Assembly (NCBI GenBank): GCA_026398835.1
Contig: JAPLSD010000396.1
Location: 1 to 8,910, forward strand
Direction of reading: 5' to 3'
DNA: 8,910 bases
Source of the DNA: Pseudomonas sp.
GTDB lineage: Bacteria > Pseudomonadota > Gammaproteobacteria > Pseudomonadales > Pseudomonadaceae
Shown piece after piece: positions 1-6,576 of the stretch (positions are counted from its first letter, which is position 1; every line of letters starts with the position of its first letter). The notes under the pieces were generated by a model. That model was not told the DNA's origin. It saw nothing but the letters and a program-made list of their open reading frames with translations, and ran no database searches. A program made the translations under genes and the position numbers.

Positions 1-413
1 GCACCACCGCCATGTCCCGACGCGCCCTGCGTGACGACATGCCAGGGATCATTCTGCGCACCACCGTGCGCGCCATTACCCGCGGCGTTGCGCAAAAACA
101 GTTGAACGACGTCAACCCGCTGGCCGGTCTGGCCTTGGGCATCACGTCAACCGTGATGGAGGGTGCTGACACCCGTACCTGGCGCACTCTGCCTGACGCG
201 ACTCAAGTCGTACGCCTGCGCCTCAAGCAAGGCGAGCACCAGGTGAGTTTGCCCAATGCCCTGGGCGGTTCTCAGGTGACGGTCAAAGTCGATCAACGCT
301 TTCAAGTCATCACCCTGCGCGTGGTAGGCAATCAAGTGTTCACCAGTGGCATCGCCGCCCATGTGACGCCAAGAGCCCATTCCCAGGCCGTGGCTAGCCT
401 TCAACAACCTTAA
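1..413 (+). CDS. COG3014-type conserved protein, C-terminal part only
   Basis: This is the last roughly 137 codons of a gene that enters from the left edge. The frame is open from base 3 with no stop before the first ATG at 12, so the ATG is probably internal. The visible part contains an arginine-rich stretch (LRTTVRAITR), a small-residue segment (NPLAGLALGITS), and a motif of the type ADTRTWRTLP followed by beta-rich sequence (VVRLRLKQGEHQVSL). That pattern is what I associate with the C-terminal half of COG3014 proteins, which have no assigned function. The gene is followed after 14 bases by a YcfL-type lipoprotein gene and then by LpoB-like and CsgG-like genes, so it is probably part of the same transcript and of an envelope function. 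The N-terminus, including any lipoprotein signal, lies outside the window. The family assignment is from memory of the motif pattern and is moderately sure. Confidence 0.7.
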   Translation, partial: TTAMSRRALRDDMPGIILRTTVRAITRGVAQKQLNDVNPLAGLALGITSTVMEGADTRTWRTLPDATQVVRLRLKQGEHQVSLPNALGGSQVTVKVDQRFQVITLRVVGNQVFTSGIAAHVTPRAHSQAVASLQQP

Positions 414-427
414 GCAGAGACTCTTTC

Positions 428-799
428 ATGCGCTTCAACATCATTGCTGTCGTCGCACTGGCCCTCTTGGCCGGTTGCGCTACCCCACCGCCTGCGGAGC
501 CCGGCAGCGCGGCGAGCAAAGTCGTGAGCATGGGCAAACTGAACAACATCGTGGTCGGTGCCATGCGTGTCGCCCGCGAAAACGGTTTCCTGACCGTTAA
601 CGTTCAGCTGAGCAACACCAGCTTCAACAACAAGACCATGTACTACCGCTTTGCCTGGCTGGGCCCGGAAGGCTTCCCGGTCGGCGAAGAAGAAACCTGG
701 AAAAGCCTGACCCTGTACGGCACGCAAACCAGTTTCCTGCCGGCCATTGCCCCTTTGGCAAACGCCGTGGATTTCCGTCTGGAAATCAAAACGCCTTAA
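428..799 (+). CDS. YcfL-family (DUF1425) outer-membrane lipoprotein
   Basis: The protein has 123 residues. Residues 1-17 form a lipoprotein signal with the lipobox LLAGC and Cys17 as the lipidated residue. The next residue is Ala rather than Asp, so outer-membrane sorting is expected. The mature part is a single small beta domain with the DUF1425 pattern: VNVQLSNTS, then YYRFAWLGPEGFPV, then a conserved Trp and a terminal beta strand. E. coli YcfL has similar size and the same YRF-W-G core, and it is likewise encoded directly before lpoB, so the neighbour order supports the call. The molecular role is unknown. The ATG at 428 is preceded by a purine-rich AGAGA. The gene lies 14 bases after the upstream stop and 39 bases before the next start, which fits one operon. 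Confidence 0.82.
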   Translation: MRFNIIAVVALALLAGCATPPPAEPGSAASKVVSMGKLNNIVVGAMRVARENGFLTVNVQLSNTSFNNKTMYYRFAWLGPEGFPVGEEETWKSLTLYGTQTSFLPAIAPLANAVDFRLEIKTP

Positions 800-838
800 G
801 TCATCCACCCGTTTCGTTCAGTTCTAGAGAGTATTCCC

Positions 839-1426
839 ATGTTTGCACGCTTTTCGCTCCTCGCCGTGGTTGCCCTTCTGGCCAGCGGCTGCGCTAACAA
901 TTCGCCAGTTCTGGGCGGTAAAAACATCGCTTACGGCGATAGCAAGGCTGTGGAACTGGTGACCAACGAGTTCGGCTCCACCGACCTGCAGATGATCGCT
1001 GAAACCATGACCCGCTCCCTGGCCCAGTCCGGCATCCTGCAGGGTCGTCCGGTGGTGCAGGTTTACGACGTGAAGAACAAGACCAGCGAGTACATCGATA
1101 CCCGCGAAATCACCACCAGCATCAAGACTCAGCTGATGAAGTCCGGCACCGCCCGCTTCGCCAGCGACAACACCGTCATGCAGAGCCAGGTTGACCAGCT
1201 CAAATTGCAAAACCAGAGCGGTCTGTACAAGAAAGGGACTGTGGCCAAGACCGGCAATATGATCGCCGCCAAATACCGTCTTGAAGGTTCGATCAGCTCG
1301 ATCGTTAAGCGCAGCAGCGATTACAAAGACGTCTTCTACAAATTCAGTCTGCAATTGATCGACGTCGAAAGCGGTCTGGCCGAGTGGATGGACGAGAAAG
1401 AGATCCGCAAAACCACGGAGCGTTAA
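839..1426 (+). CDS. lpoB: LpoB-type lipoprotein (penicillin-binding protein activator family)
   Basis: The protein has 195 residues. A lipoprotein signal (residues 1-18, LLASGC, Cys18 lipidated, followed by Ala) predicts an outer-membrane lipoprotein facing the periplasm. The globular part starts almost at once (YGDSKAVELVTNEFGSTDL near residue 30). It shows the LpoB/CsgG-like order: an early helix, a strand (PVVQVYDVKNKT), a helix ending LMKSG, a strand (YRLEGSISSIV), and a long amphipathic strand (FYKFSLQLIDVESGLAEW). In E. coli LpoB reaches PBP1B through a long proline-rich linker. No such linker is present here, and P. aeruginosa PBP1B is known to use LpoP instead. The family call is fairly firm, but activation of a penicillin-binding protein is only an inference. 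The start has a GAGAG upstream. The next gene begins three bases after the stop. Confidence 0.78.
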   Translation: MFARFSLLAVVALLASGCANNSPVLGGKNIAYGDSKAVELVTNEFGSTDLQMIAETMTRSLAQSGILQGRPVVQVYDVKNKTSEYIDTREITTSIKTQLMKSGTARFASDNTVMQSQVDQLKLQNQSGLYKKGTVAKTGNMIAAKYRLEGSISSIVKRSSDYKDVFYKFSLQLIDVESGLAEWMDEKEIRKTTER

Positions 1427-1429
1427 GCA

Positions 1430-2173
1430 ATGCGTGCATGGATTGGCATCATTGGCCTGGCCTGCGCGTTTGGCGCTCAGGCGGCCCCGAAAATCGCGGT
1501 CACCGACCTCGCGTATCAGGAACGTGTGGAGGAGTACATCCACATCGTTTCGGCGCAAAGCAACTACCAGGCGGGCATCTATCACGCCAGCGGCTCATCG
1601 AGCTATAACGAGATCGAGTCCAGCAGCAGCTACATCGAGCAAGGCGAGTTGCACAAATTCAGCGGCGACATCAAGGGCGAGATTCTCAAGTCCGGGATGT
1701 TCCAACTGGTGCAAGGCACGCCCTACACTGCCAAGTCCAGGGAAGACGTCTTTGATGTGATCAAGCGGATCAAGGCCGGTCACTACAAGGGTGCCGACTA
1801 CGTGTTGTTCGGCACCCTGTCGGATATCGACTTCACCCGCGACATCACCGCGTTGGCCAATACCGACAGCTATTCGGCGATTCTCGGCCTGAGCCTGGTC
1901 GCCGACTTTAGCCTGATCAACACCCGGACCTTCGAAATCACCTCGGCGTTTACCGCCATGGGCGATGGGCAAGACACCAAACTGGTGAACAGCCAGGACG
2001 TCAAAGTCTCGCTGAACCGCCCTCGGGTGGTTCGCGAAGTGTCCAGGTCGCTGGGCGAAGATGTGGCCCGTCAGTTGAGCGAACAACTCGGCGGCGCCGG
2101 TGACGAGCAGCCGGGGCCAGCTGCGCTGCGCAACAACCTGCCGAGGGATACGGCGCCAGTCATTCTGCGCTAA
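1430..2173 (+). CDS. Secreted CsgG/LpoB-fold-like periplasmic protein
   Basis: The protein has 247 residues. It has a Sec signal peptide without a lipobox (MRAWIGIIGLACAFGAQA, probable cut after residue 18), so it should be soluble in the periplasm. The mature protein opens with a strand (PKIAVTDLAY). It continues with a Ser/Tyr-rich stretch at about residues 47-66, a helix ending EILKSGMFQLV, a strand (GADYVLFGTLSDI), a beta pair (GLSLVADFSLINTRTFEITSAF), and a C-terminal helix (VREVSRSLGEDVARQLSEQL). The order of elements parallels the LpoB-like protein encoded just upstream and the CsgG/TolB-N-like fold, suggesting related folds in tandem. The last 25 residues are Gly/Pro-rich. The start lies three bases after the upstream stop, with GGAG at 1417-1420 inside the previous gene, so translation is likely coupled. 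Function is unknown. Confidence 0.72.
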   Translation: MRAWIGIIGLACAFGAQAAPKIAVTDLAYQERVEEYIHIVSAQSNYQAGIYHASGSSSYNEIESSSSYIEQGELHKFSGDIKGEILKSGMFQLVQGTPYTAKSREDVFDVIKRIKAGHYKGADYVLFGTLSDIDFTRDITALANTDSYSAILGLSLVADFSLINTRTFEITSAFTAMGDGQDTKLVNSQDVKVSLNRPRVVREVSRSLGEDVARQLSEQLGGAGDEQPGPAALRNNLPRDTAPVILR

Positions 2174-2184
2174 GCCCCATCATC

Positions 2185-2216
2185 GATCGTTCCCTACGCT
2201 CTGCGTGGGAACGATC
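2185..2216. repeat. Pseudomonas intergenic hairpin repeat, one copy
   Basis: Perfect 10-base arms GATCGTTCCC (2185-2194) and GGGAACGATC (2207-2216) enclose a second stem ACGC/GCGT around a TCT loop. A single extra T at 2195 bulges between the two stems. The pattern matches the short hairpin repeats (REP-like elements) common between genes in P. fluorescens-type genomes. It lies between the operon stop and the terminator. Confidence 0.75.
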
Positions 2217-2229
2217 AAGCCCATAAACG

Positions 2230-2260
2230 AAAAAGGCGACCTTTTGAGGTCGCCTTTTTT
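2230..2260. terminator. Bidirectional rho-independent terminator
   Basis: A perfect stem GGCGACCT (2235-2242) and AGGTCGCC (2247-2254) with a TTTG loop is flanked by A5 on the left and T6 on the right. It can therefore terminate both the four-gene operon on + and the RhtB-type exporter gene, which ends at 2273 on -. Confidence 0.93.
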
Positions 2261-2272
2261 GTGGGCGGGAGT

Positions 2273-2905
2273 TTAAACCGCTGCGCGGCGGATGGTTGCC
2301 AGCAACCCGGCTGCGCCGATAAACAAACCGGCAAACGTGCGGTTCATGCGGCGCTGCTGTTTGGGTGTGCGCAATAAACGCAGCACCTTTGAAGCAAGAC
2401 CGGTGTAACCGGCCATCACGATCAAATCGACAATGATCATGGTCACACCGAGGATCAGGTACTGCGCCACCAGCGGCGCGTGCGGGTCGATGAACTGCGG
2501 TAATACCGCGAGCATGAACACCAGTGCCTTGGGGTTGCTGATATTTACCAGAAAGCCACGGAATACCAACGCCAGCGGTTTGCCGATCGGCCGAATCGCT
2601 GCGTCGTCACTCATATCGCTCGGCAAGGCGCGCCATTGCTTGACCGCCAGGTAAACCAGATAGAACACACCAAACCATTTGATCGCGTAGAAGGCTGTAG
2701 CCGAAGCCGCGAGGATTGCGCCAACGCCGGCCGCGACAATCGCAATCTGCATCGCCAGGCCTAATTGCAGGCCCAAGGCGTTCCAGTAGCCGCGCCAGAA
2801 GCCGTATTGCAAACCACAGGACATCGACGCAATGGCGCCGGCACCAGGAGAAAGACTGATCACCCAGCAGGCGGCAAAAAACGCCAGCCATGTTTCAAGC
2901 ACCAT
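2273..2905 (-). CDS. rhtB: RhtB/LysE-family amino acid exporter
   Basis: The protein has 210 residues and is an inner-membrane exporter of the RhtB type, whose E. coli member exports homoserine, homoserine lactone and threonine. Nearly all of the protein is hydrophobic, with about six membrane segments. Family marks include ISLSPGAGAI (residues 16-25), the helix GLQLGLAMQIAIVAAGVG, the NISNPKALVF motif (121-130), FPQF-like VLPQFID, and LGVTMIIVDLIVMAGY. The C-terminus TPKQQRRMNRTFAGLF closely resembles E. coli RhtB (206 residues). The substrate cannot be read from sequence. I chose the ATG at 2905 because GAGGT lies five bases upstream. A GTG at 2917 would add four residues, but it overlaps that ribosome binding site. 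The gene ends just inside the shared terminator. Confidence 0.88.
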   Translation of the reverse strand: MVLETWLAFFAACWVISLSPGAGAIASMSCGLQYGFWRGYWNALGLQLGLAMQIAIVAAGVGAILAASATAFYAIKWFGVFYLVYLAVKQWRALPSDMSDDAAIRPIGKPLALVFRGFLVNISNPKALVFMLAVLPQFIDPHAPLVAQYLILGVTMIIVDLIVMAGYTGLASKVLRLLRTPKQQRRMNRTFAGLFIGAAGLLATIRRAAV

Positions 2906-2925
2906 CGCACACCTCACTCAGACTC

Positions 2926-2931
2926 GTTATA
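2926..2931 (-). promoter_or_regulatory. Possible -10 element of the exporter gene
   Basis: On the - strand TATAAC stands 20 bases before the ATG at 2905, giving a very short leader that still contains the ribosome binding site. No convincing -35 element is seen 16-18 bases upstream, so this is tentative. Confidence 0.3.
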
Positions 2932-3056
2932 GGTGTCTAAGCTAATGCGCCTTCTGGCGAATGACTACCGATTTTTTTGTAGGACGGGCGCCCTGCCGAC
3001 CAGCGTTTTCAGCTACCCGGCAACTTTTCGCTGGCACGGCAGCTTGAGCGCGTCCA

Positions 3057-4967
3057 TCAGGACAGCGCCTCCAGCTCCGCCTGCATGCTTTCCAACAGTT
3101 CCAACGCTTCCATCCAGGTCTCTTCCAGCTCGGCTTCACGAACCTTCAGCTTGGCCTGTTCAGCCAGCAGTTCGCGCAGCTCGTCCTTGCGCGAGGCCTC
3201 GTAGACCGCACTATCGCCCAGACTGGTTTCGATCCTGGCGAGTTTTTCGTGAAGCTTGCCCAGCTCGGCTTCGAGCTTGTCGGCTTCGCGTTTGTGCGGC
3301 GCCAATTGCTGACGCAACGCGGCGGCGGCCTGACGCTGGGCTTTCTTGTCGGTTTTGTCGGCATTGACTGGTGTGTTGTTGACCGGCGCATTGCGCAGAC
3401 GATAGTCAACCAGCCAGCGAGCGTAGTCTTCCAGGTCACCGTCGAACTCCTGAACCTTGCCGTCGGCAACCAACAGGAACTCATCGGTGGTGCTTTTCAG
3501 CAAATGCCGATCGTGGGAGACCACCAGTACCGCACCACTGAACTCCTGCAAGGCCATGGTCAGTGCCAGGCGCATTTCCAGGTCGAGGTGGTTGGTCGGT
3601 TCGTCTAGCAGCAACAGGTTAGGCCGGCCCCAGGCGATCAACGCCAGCGCCAGACGGGCCTTCTCGCCGCCGGAGAAATTCAGCACCGGCTCATCGATGC
3701 GCGCACCGCGGAAGTCGAAACCGCCGAGGAAGTCGCGCAGCGTCTGCTCACGCTCGGTCGGTGCCAGCCGCTGCATATGCAGCAGTGGGCTGGCCTTGGA
3801 GTCGAGCGAGTCCAGCTGATGCTGAGCAAAGTAGCCCACCACCAGGTTCTCGCCGCGTACCAGACGGCCAGCCAAAGGTTCCAATTCACCGGAAAGGTTT
3901 TTGATCAGTGTCGACTTGCCCGCGCCGTTAGGGCCGAGCAGGCCGATCCGGGCGCCAGGGGTCAGCTGCAGTTTGACCTTTTCCAGCACGGTCTTCTCGC
4001 CGTACCCCAAACGGGCGTCGGAGAGATCGAGCAACGGGCTGGAGATTTTCACCGACTCGCGGAAAACGAAATCGAAGGGTGAATCAACGTGGGCCGCGGA
4101 CAACTCTTCCATGCGCTCCAGGGCCTTGATCCGGCTCTGGGCCTGACGAGCCTTGGTGGCCTGGGCCTTGAATCGCGCGATGTAGCTTTCCATGTGCGCA
4201 CGCTGCGCCTGCTGCTTCTCGTAGGCTTGCTGCTGCTGAGCCAGACGTTCGGCACGGGCACGTTCGAAAGCGCTGTAACCACCGCGATAGAGGGTGATCT
4301 TGCGCTGATCAACGTGAGCCACATGGTCGACCACGGCATCGAGGAAGTCCCGGTCGTGGGAGATCAGCAGTAACGTGCCGGGGTAGCTTTTTAGCCAGTC
4401 TTCGAGCCACAGAATGGCGTCGAGGTCCAAGTGGTTGGTCGGTTCGTCGAGCAGCAGGAGGTCCGACGGACACATCAGTGCCTGCGCCAGGTTCAGGCGC
4501 ATCCGCCAACCACCGGAGAAATCGCCGACCTGGCGATCCATCTGCTCGTTGGTGAACCCAAGACCTGCGAGCAGCTTGCGCGCCCGGGCGTCCGCGGTGT
4601 AACCGTCGGCGCTGTCCAGTTCAGCATGCAGGCGCGCCTGAGCGGCACCGTCATGGGCCGCTTCGGCGTCCGCCAGCTCTCGCTGCACCTGTCGCAAGCG
4701 CAGGTCGCCATCGAGCACGTAGTCGACCGCCACCCGTTCAAGGGTATCGACCTCCTGGCGCATATGGGCGATACGCCAGTCCGCCGGCAGGAAGCAGTCG
4801 CCTGAATCAGGGGTCAGTTCACCCTGAAGCAATGCGAACAGGCTGGATTTACCGGCGCCATTGGCACCGATCAAGCCGGCTTTATGGCCGGCGTGCAGGG
4901 TCAGCTCGGCGTCTTCTAGAAGACGTTGCGGACCACGCTGTAATGTTAGGCTTTGAAGTCGAATCAT
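3057..4967 (-). CDS. yheS: ABC-F family ATPase, YheS type (ribosome-associated)
   Basis: The protein has 636 residues, matching the roughly 637 of E. coli YheS, and has two ABC ATPase domains with no membrane segment. Domain 1 has Walker A GANGAGKSS (34-42), signature FSGGW (150-154), Walker B ending DEPTNHLD (174-181) with catalytic Glu175, and switch SHD (203-205). A charged helical linker at about 235-300 corresponds to the arm that contacts P-site tRNA in ABC-F proteins. Domain 2 has Walker A GPNGAGKST (345-353), signature FSGGE (431-435), DEPTNHLD (455-462) and SHD (484-486). A C-terminal coiled coil fills about 535-636. All catalytic residues are intact. ABC-F proteins act on stalled or initiating ribosomes and are cytosolic. 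I chose the ATG at 4967 because the conserved start MIRLQSLTLQRG begins there. A TTG at 5000 would add 11 unlikely residues. No strong ribosome binding site is visible. Confidence 0.93.
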   Translation of the reverse strand: MIRLQSLTLQRGPQRLLEDAELTLHAGHKAGLIGANGAGKSSLFALLQGELTPDSGDCFLPADWRIAHMRQEVDTLERVAVDYVLDGDLRLRQVQRELADAEAAHDGAAQARLHAELDSADGYTADARARKLLAGLGFTNEQMDRQVGDFSGGWRMRLNLAQALMCPSDLLLLDEPTNHLDLDAILWLEDWLKSYPGTLLLISHDRDFLDAVVDHVAHVDQRKITLYRGGYSAFERARAERLAQQQQAYEKQQAQRAHMESYIARFKAQATKARQAQSRIKALERMEELSAAHVDSPFDFVFRESVKISSPLLDLSDARLGYGEKTVLEKVKLQLTPGARIGLLGPNGAGKSTLIKNLSGELEPLAGRLVRGENLVVGYFAQHQLDSLDSKASPLLHMQRLAPTEREQTLRDFLGGFDFRGARIDEPVLNFSGGEKARLALALIAWGRPNLLLLDEPTNHLDLEMRLALTMALQEFSGAVLVVSHDRHLLKSTTDEFLLVADGKVQEFDGDLEDYARWLVDYRLRNAPVNNTPVNADKTDKKAQRQAAAALRQQLAPHKREADKLEAELGKLHEKLARIETSLGDSAVYEASRKDELRELLAEQAKLKVREAELEETWMEALELLESMQAELEALS

Positions 4968-5017
4968 AATGGCGGCGGAGTCTACCAGCTTCGCTCGCAA
5001 CTGGCGCGAGTAGGAAT

Positions 5018-5482
5018 ATGTCCTCTGACCTGTGGAGCTCCACCCTCACCACCTACGCCCTGCCCGGCGTCGAAGGCGCATGCCTGGAATTGCAAGCGGC
5101 GGGCGCCAATGTCTGCCTGCTGCTGTGCGCGGTCTGGCTTGGTCAGCGTGGTGTGATGTGCAATGCACAACGCTTGAAGCAACTGCATCAGCTGGCCGGA
5201 CCTTGGCATGACGATGTCGTGCAACCACTCCGGCAATTGCGTACGCAATGGCGAGCGCCGGCCCTTCAGGATGTGGAATTGAATATTTTGCGCGAACAAG
5301 TCAAAGCACTGGAGCTCGAAGCGGAGCGGCAACTGTTGTTGCGTCTGGAGACGACGGCGCGAGATTGGTCTGAGAATGAAGCGAAGGATTTACCAGCCTG
5401 GCTGGAAGGATTGGCGGCGCAAGCCGCCAACCTGAACCGCGACGCGCTGAATAATCTGCGCGTCGCGGCAACCGTGGCTTAA
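5018..5482 (+). CDS. TIGR02444 family protein (DUF2390)
   Basis: The protein has 154 residues, is cytosolic, and has unknown function. The N-terminus carries the family pattern: LWSSTLTTYALPGVEGACLE, then LQAAGANVCLLLCAVWLG, with a Trp, a Pro-Gly pair, a Cys and a hydrophobic helix. The rest is a helical, Leu/Glu-rich bundle with WRAPALQDVELN in the middle. The start at 5018 follows TAGGAAT. The gene is divergent from the ABC-F gene, with 50 bases between the start codons. Its stop overlaps the algP stop on the opposite strand by four bases. The last 25 codons contain two perfect inverted repeats described separately. Between yheS and algP is a usual place for this family in Pseudomonas, as far as I recall. 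Confidence 0.85.
   Translation: MSSDLWSSTLTTYALPGVEGACLELQAAGANVCLLLCAVWLGQRGVMCNAQRLKQLHQLAGPWHDDVVQPLRQLRTQWRAPALQDVELNILREQVKALELEAERQLLLRLETTARDWSENEAKDLPAWLEGLAAQAANLNRDALNNLRVAATVA
5411..5430. repeat. Perfect 8-bp hairpin with GCAA loop inside the DUF2390 gene
   Basis: Arms TTGGCGGC (5411-5418) and GCCGCCAA (5423-5430) enclose GCAA, a GNRA-type tetraloop when read on the + strand. It codes for part of GLAAQAAN. In the - direction it is the second hairpin after the algP stop. Confidence 0.7.
5437..5468 (-). terminator. Perfect 11-bp hairpin after algP; possible terminator or 3' end structure
   Basis: Arms CCGCGACGCGC (5437-5447) and GCGCGTCGCGG (5458-5468) are exact complements around a 10-base loop. 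It begins 10 bases past the algP stop codon, so an algP transcript would fold it. The following - strand bases (TTCAGGTT) are only mildly T-rich, so it could be a weak terminator or an RNA-stabilising 3' structure. It lies within the last codons of the opposite gene. Confidence 0.45.
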
Positions 5483-6576
5483 GAAGCGCTGGTTGGGGTG
5501 GTACTGGCGGAGGCTAGTTGCGCTGCCGCAGGAGTGGCTGCTGGAGTGCTCGCGGTTGGGGCTGGCGATGCGACAGGAGCGGGTGCTGGAGTCGCTGGCT
5601 TGGCCACAGCTGGAGCCGTTGCTGGTTTAGCGGCGGCGACCGGCTTTTTCACTGCTGGTTTTGCAGCAGGTTTGGCGGCTGCTTTTGCAGCAGTTGGTTT
5701 GGCTGCGGATGCAGGTTTCGCTGCAGCGGGTTTAGCCGCTGCTTTTACCGCCGCTTTGGCAGGCGCTTTAGCAGCGACTGGTTTGGCTGCGGCAGGCTTG
5801 GCGGCCGGTTTGGCAGCGGCGGTTTTAGCAGCAGCCGGTTTTGCTGCAGGCTTGGCAGCCGCAGGTTTCGCCGCAGCCGTTTTGGCTGCTGGTTTTGCAG
5901 CGGTCGCTTTCGCGGCAGCGGGTTTGGCGGCAGCAGTTTTTGTAGCTACTGGTTTGGCAGCGGCAGATTTCGCAGCAGTCGATTTAGCCGCTGGTTTGGC
6001 AGCGCTGGCAGCGACCGGTTTTTTCACCGCAGGTTTTGCAGCGGGTTTGCTCGCAGCTGTAGCTGGCGCCTTGGCGGCAGGTTTGGTTGCAGCTTTTACA
6101 GGTGCCTTGGCCGGTGCTTTAGCTGCAACCGGTTTGGCCGCTGGCTTCTTCGCCGGGGCAGCGGCAGGCTTGGCGGAGCGAAGGGTCAGCGCCTTGGCGA
6201 CAGCTTCTTTCACACGGCCAACGCCTTGGGCCAGTTTCAGGCTTTCCTGGGCATCGCGCTTGAGTTGAAGAATGTAGGCACGGGTTTCGGATTGACGATC
6301 CTTGAGCGCATCAAGCAGGTCTTCAAGTTCCTTCACTGCGTCCTTGGCTTTAGCTTGTGCCTTGGCCTTGCCGGCCGACGCGGCATCCTGCAATTTGGTA
6401 CGAGAGTTGTGCAGTTTTTCCTGAGCTTTTCCACGTTGCTTTTCCAGCTTGGCGAGCAGTTTTTCAGCATCAGCCAAGGCTTGGGAACAAGCGTTTTCCA
6501 AATGTTCGAGCAGGCTGCCCGAGAGCTGTTGGAGTAAGTGCAACGGAGTATTTACAGGCTTCTTATTGGCCGACAT
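5479..6576 (-). CDS. algP: AlgP, histone H1-like alginate regulatory protein
   Basis: The protein has 365 residues (P. aeruginosa AlgP has about 352). Residues 1-133 form a charged, helical, coiled-coil-like head (LLEHLENACSQALADAEKLL, KELEDLLDALKDRQ). Residues 134-327 are a Lys/Ala/Pro tail of KPAA, KTAA and KAPA repeats like eukaryotic histone H1. Residues 328-365 are rich in Pro, Ala, Ser and Thr and contain no lysine. In P. aeruginosa AlgP (AlgR3) was described as a DNA-associated positive factor for algD transcription and alginate. A direct role in this strain is inferred. The ATG has a very strong AGGAGG site on the - strand (complement of 6582-6587). The tail contains two related blocks of about 50 residues (147-195 and 264-319) around a more uniform core. 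The stop overlaps the facing gene. Confidence 0.93.
   Translation of the reverse strand: MSANKKPVNTPLHLLQQLSGSLLEHLENACSQALADAEKLLAKLEKQRGKAQEKLHNSRTKLQDAASAGKAKAQAKAKDAVKELEDLLDALKDRQSETRAYILQLKRDAQESLKLAQGVGRVKEAVAKALTLRSAKPAAAPAKKPAAKPVAAKAPAKAPVKAATKPAAKAPATAASKPAAKPAVKKPVAASAAKPAAKSTAAKSAAAKPVATKTAAAKPAAAKATAAKPAAKTAAAKPAAAKPAAKPAAAKTAAAKPAAKPAAAKPVAAKAPAKAAVKAAAKPAAAKPASAAKPTAAKAAAKPAAKPAVKKPVAAAKPATAPAVAKPATPAPAPVASPAPTASTPAATPAAAQLASASTTPTSAS
5620..6138 (-). repeat. KPAA-type repeat tract in algP, with a duplicated block
   Basis: This is the DNA for AlgP residues 147-319, made of short repeats encoding KPAA, KTAA and KPVA. Two longer blocks stand out: 5992-6138 (residues 147-195) and 5620-5787 (264-319). 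Both run from AKPVAAKAPAKA through VKAA to KPAAKPAVKKPVAA. The tract between them is nearly uniform KPAA/KTAAA. Third codon positions differ between copies, so the duplication is not very recent. Confidence 0.75.

Noticed and set aside
824..1585. Open frame of 253 codons on - opposite the LpoB-like gene
   Set aside because: It is a shadow of two well-supported + strand genes with signal peptides and ribosome binding sites. It has no recognisable domains.
1595..2086. Open frame of 163 codons on - opposite the CsgG-like gene
   Set aside because: It is a high-GC antisense shadow without a plausible start or family pattern.
5498..6268. Open frame of 256 codons on + opposite algP, rich in Ala, Gly, Leu and Phe
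   Set aside because: It mirrors the Lys/Ala/Pro repeat tract, whose antisense contains no stop codons. It has no ribosome binding site and only repeat-derived composition.
5518..6537. Open frame of 339 codons on + opposite algP, rich in Arg, Cys, Gly, Phe and Ser
   Set aside because: It is another antisense by-product of the algP repeats. It has implausible composition and no start signals.
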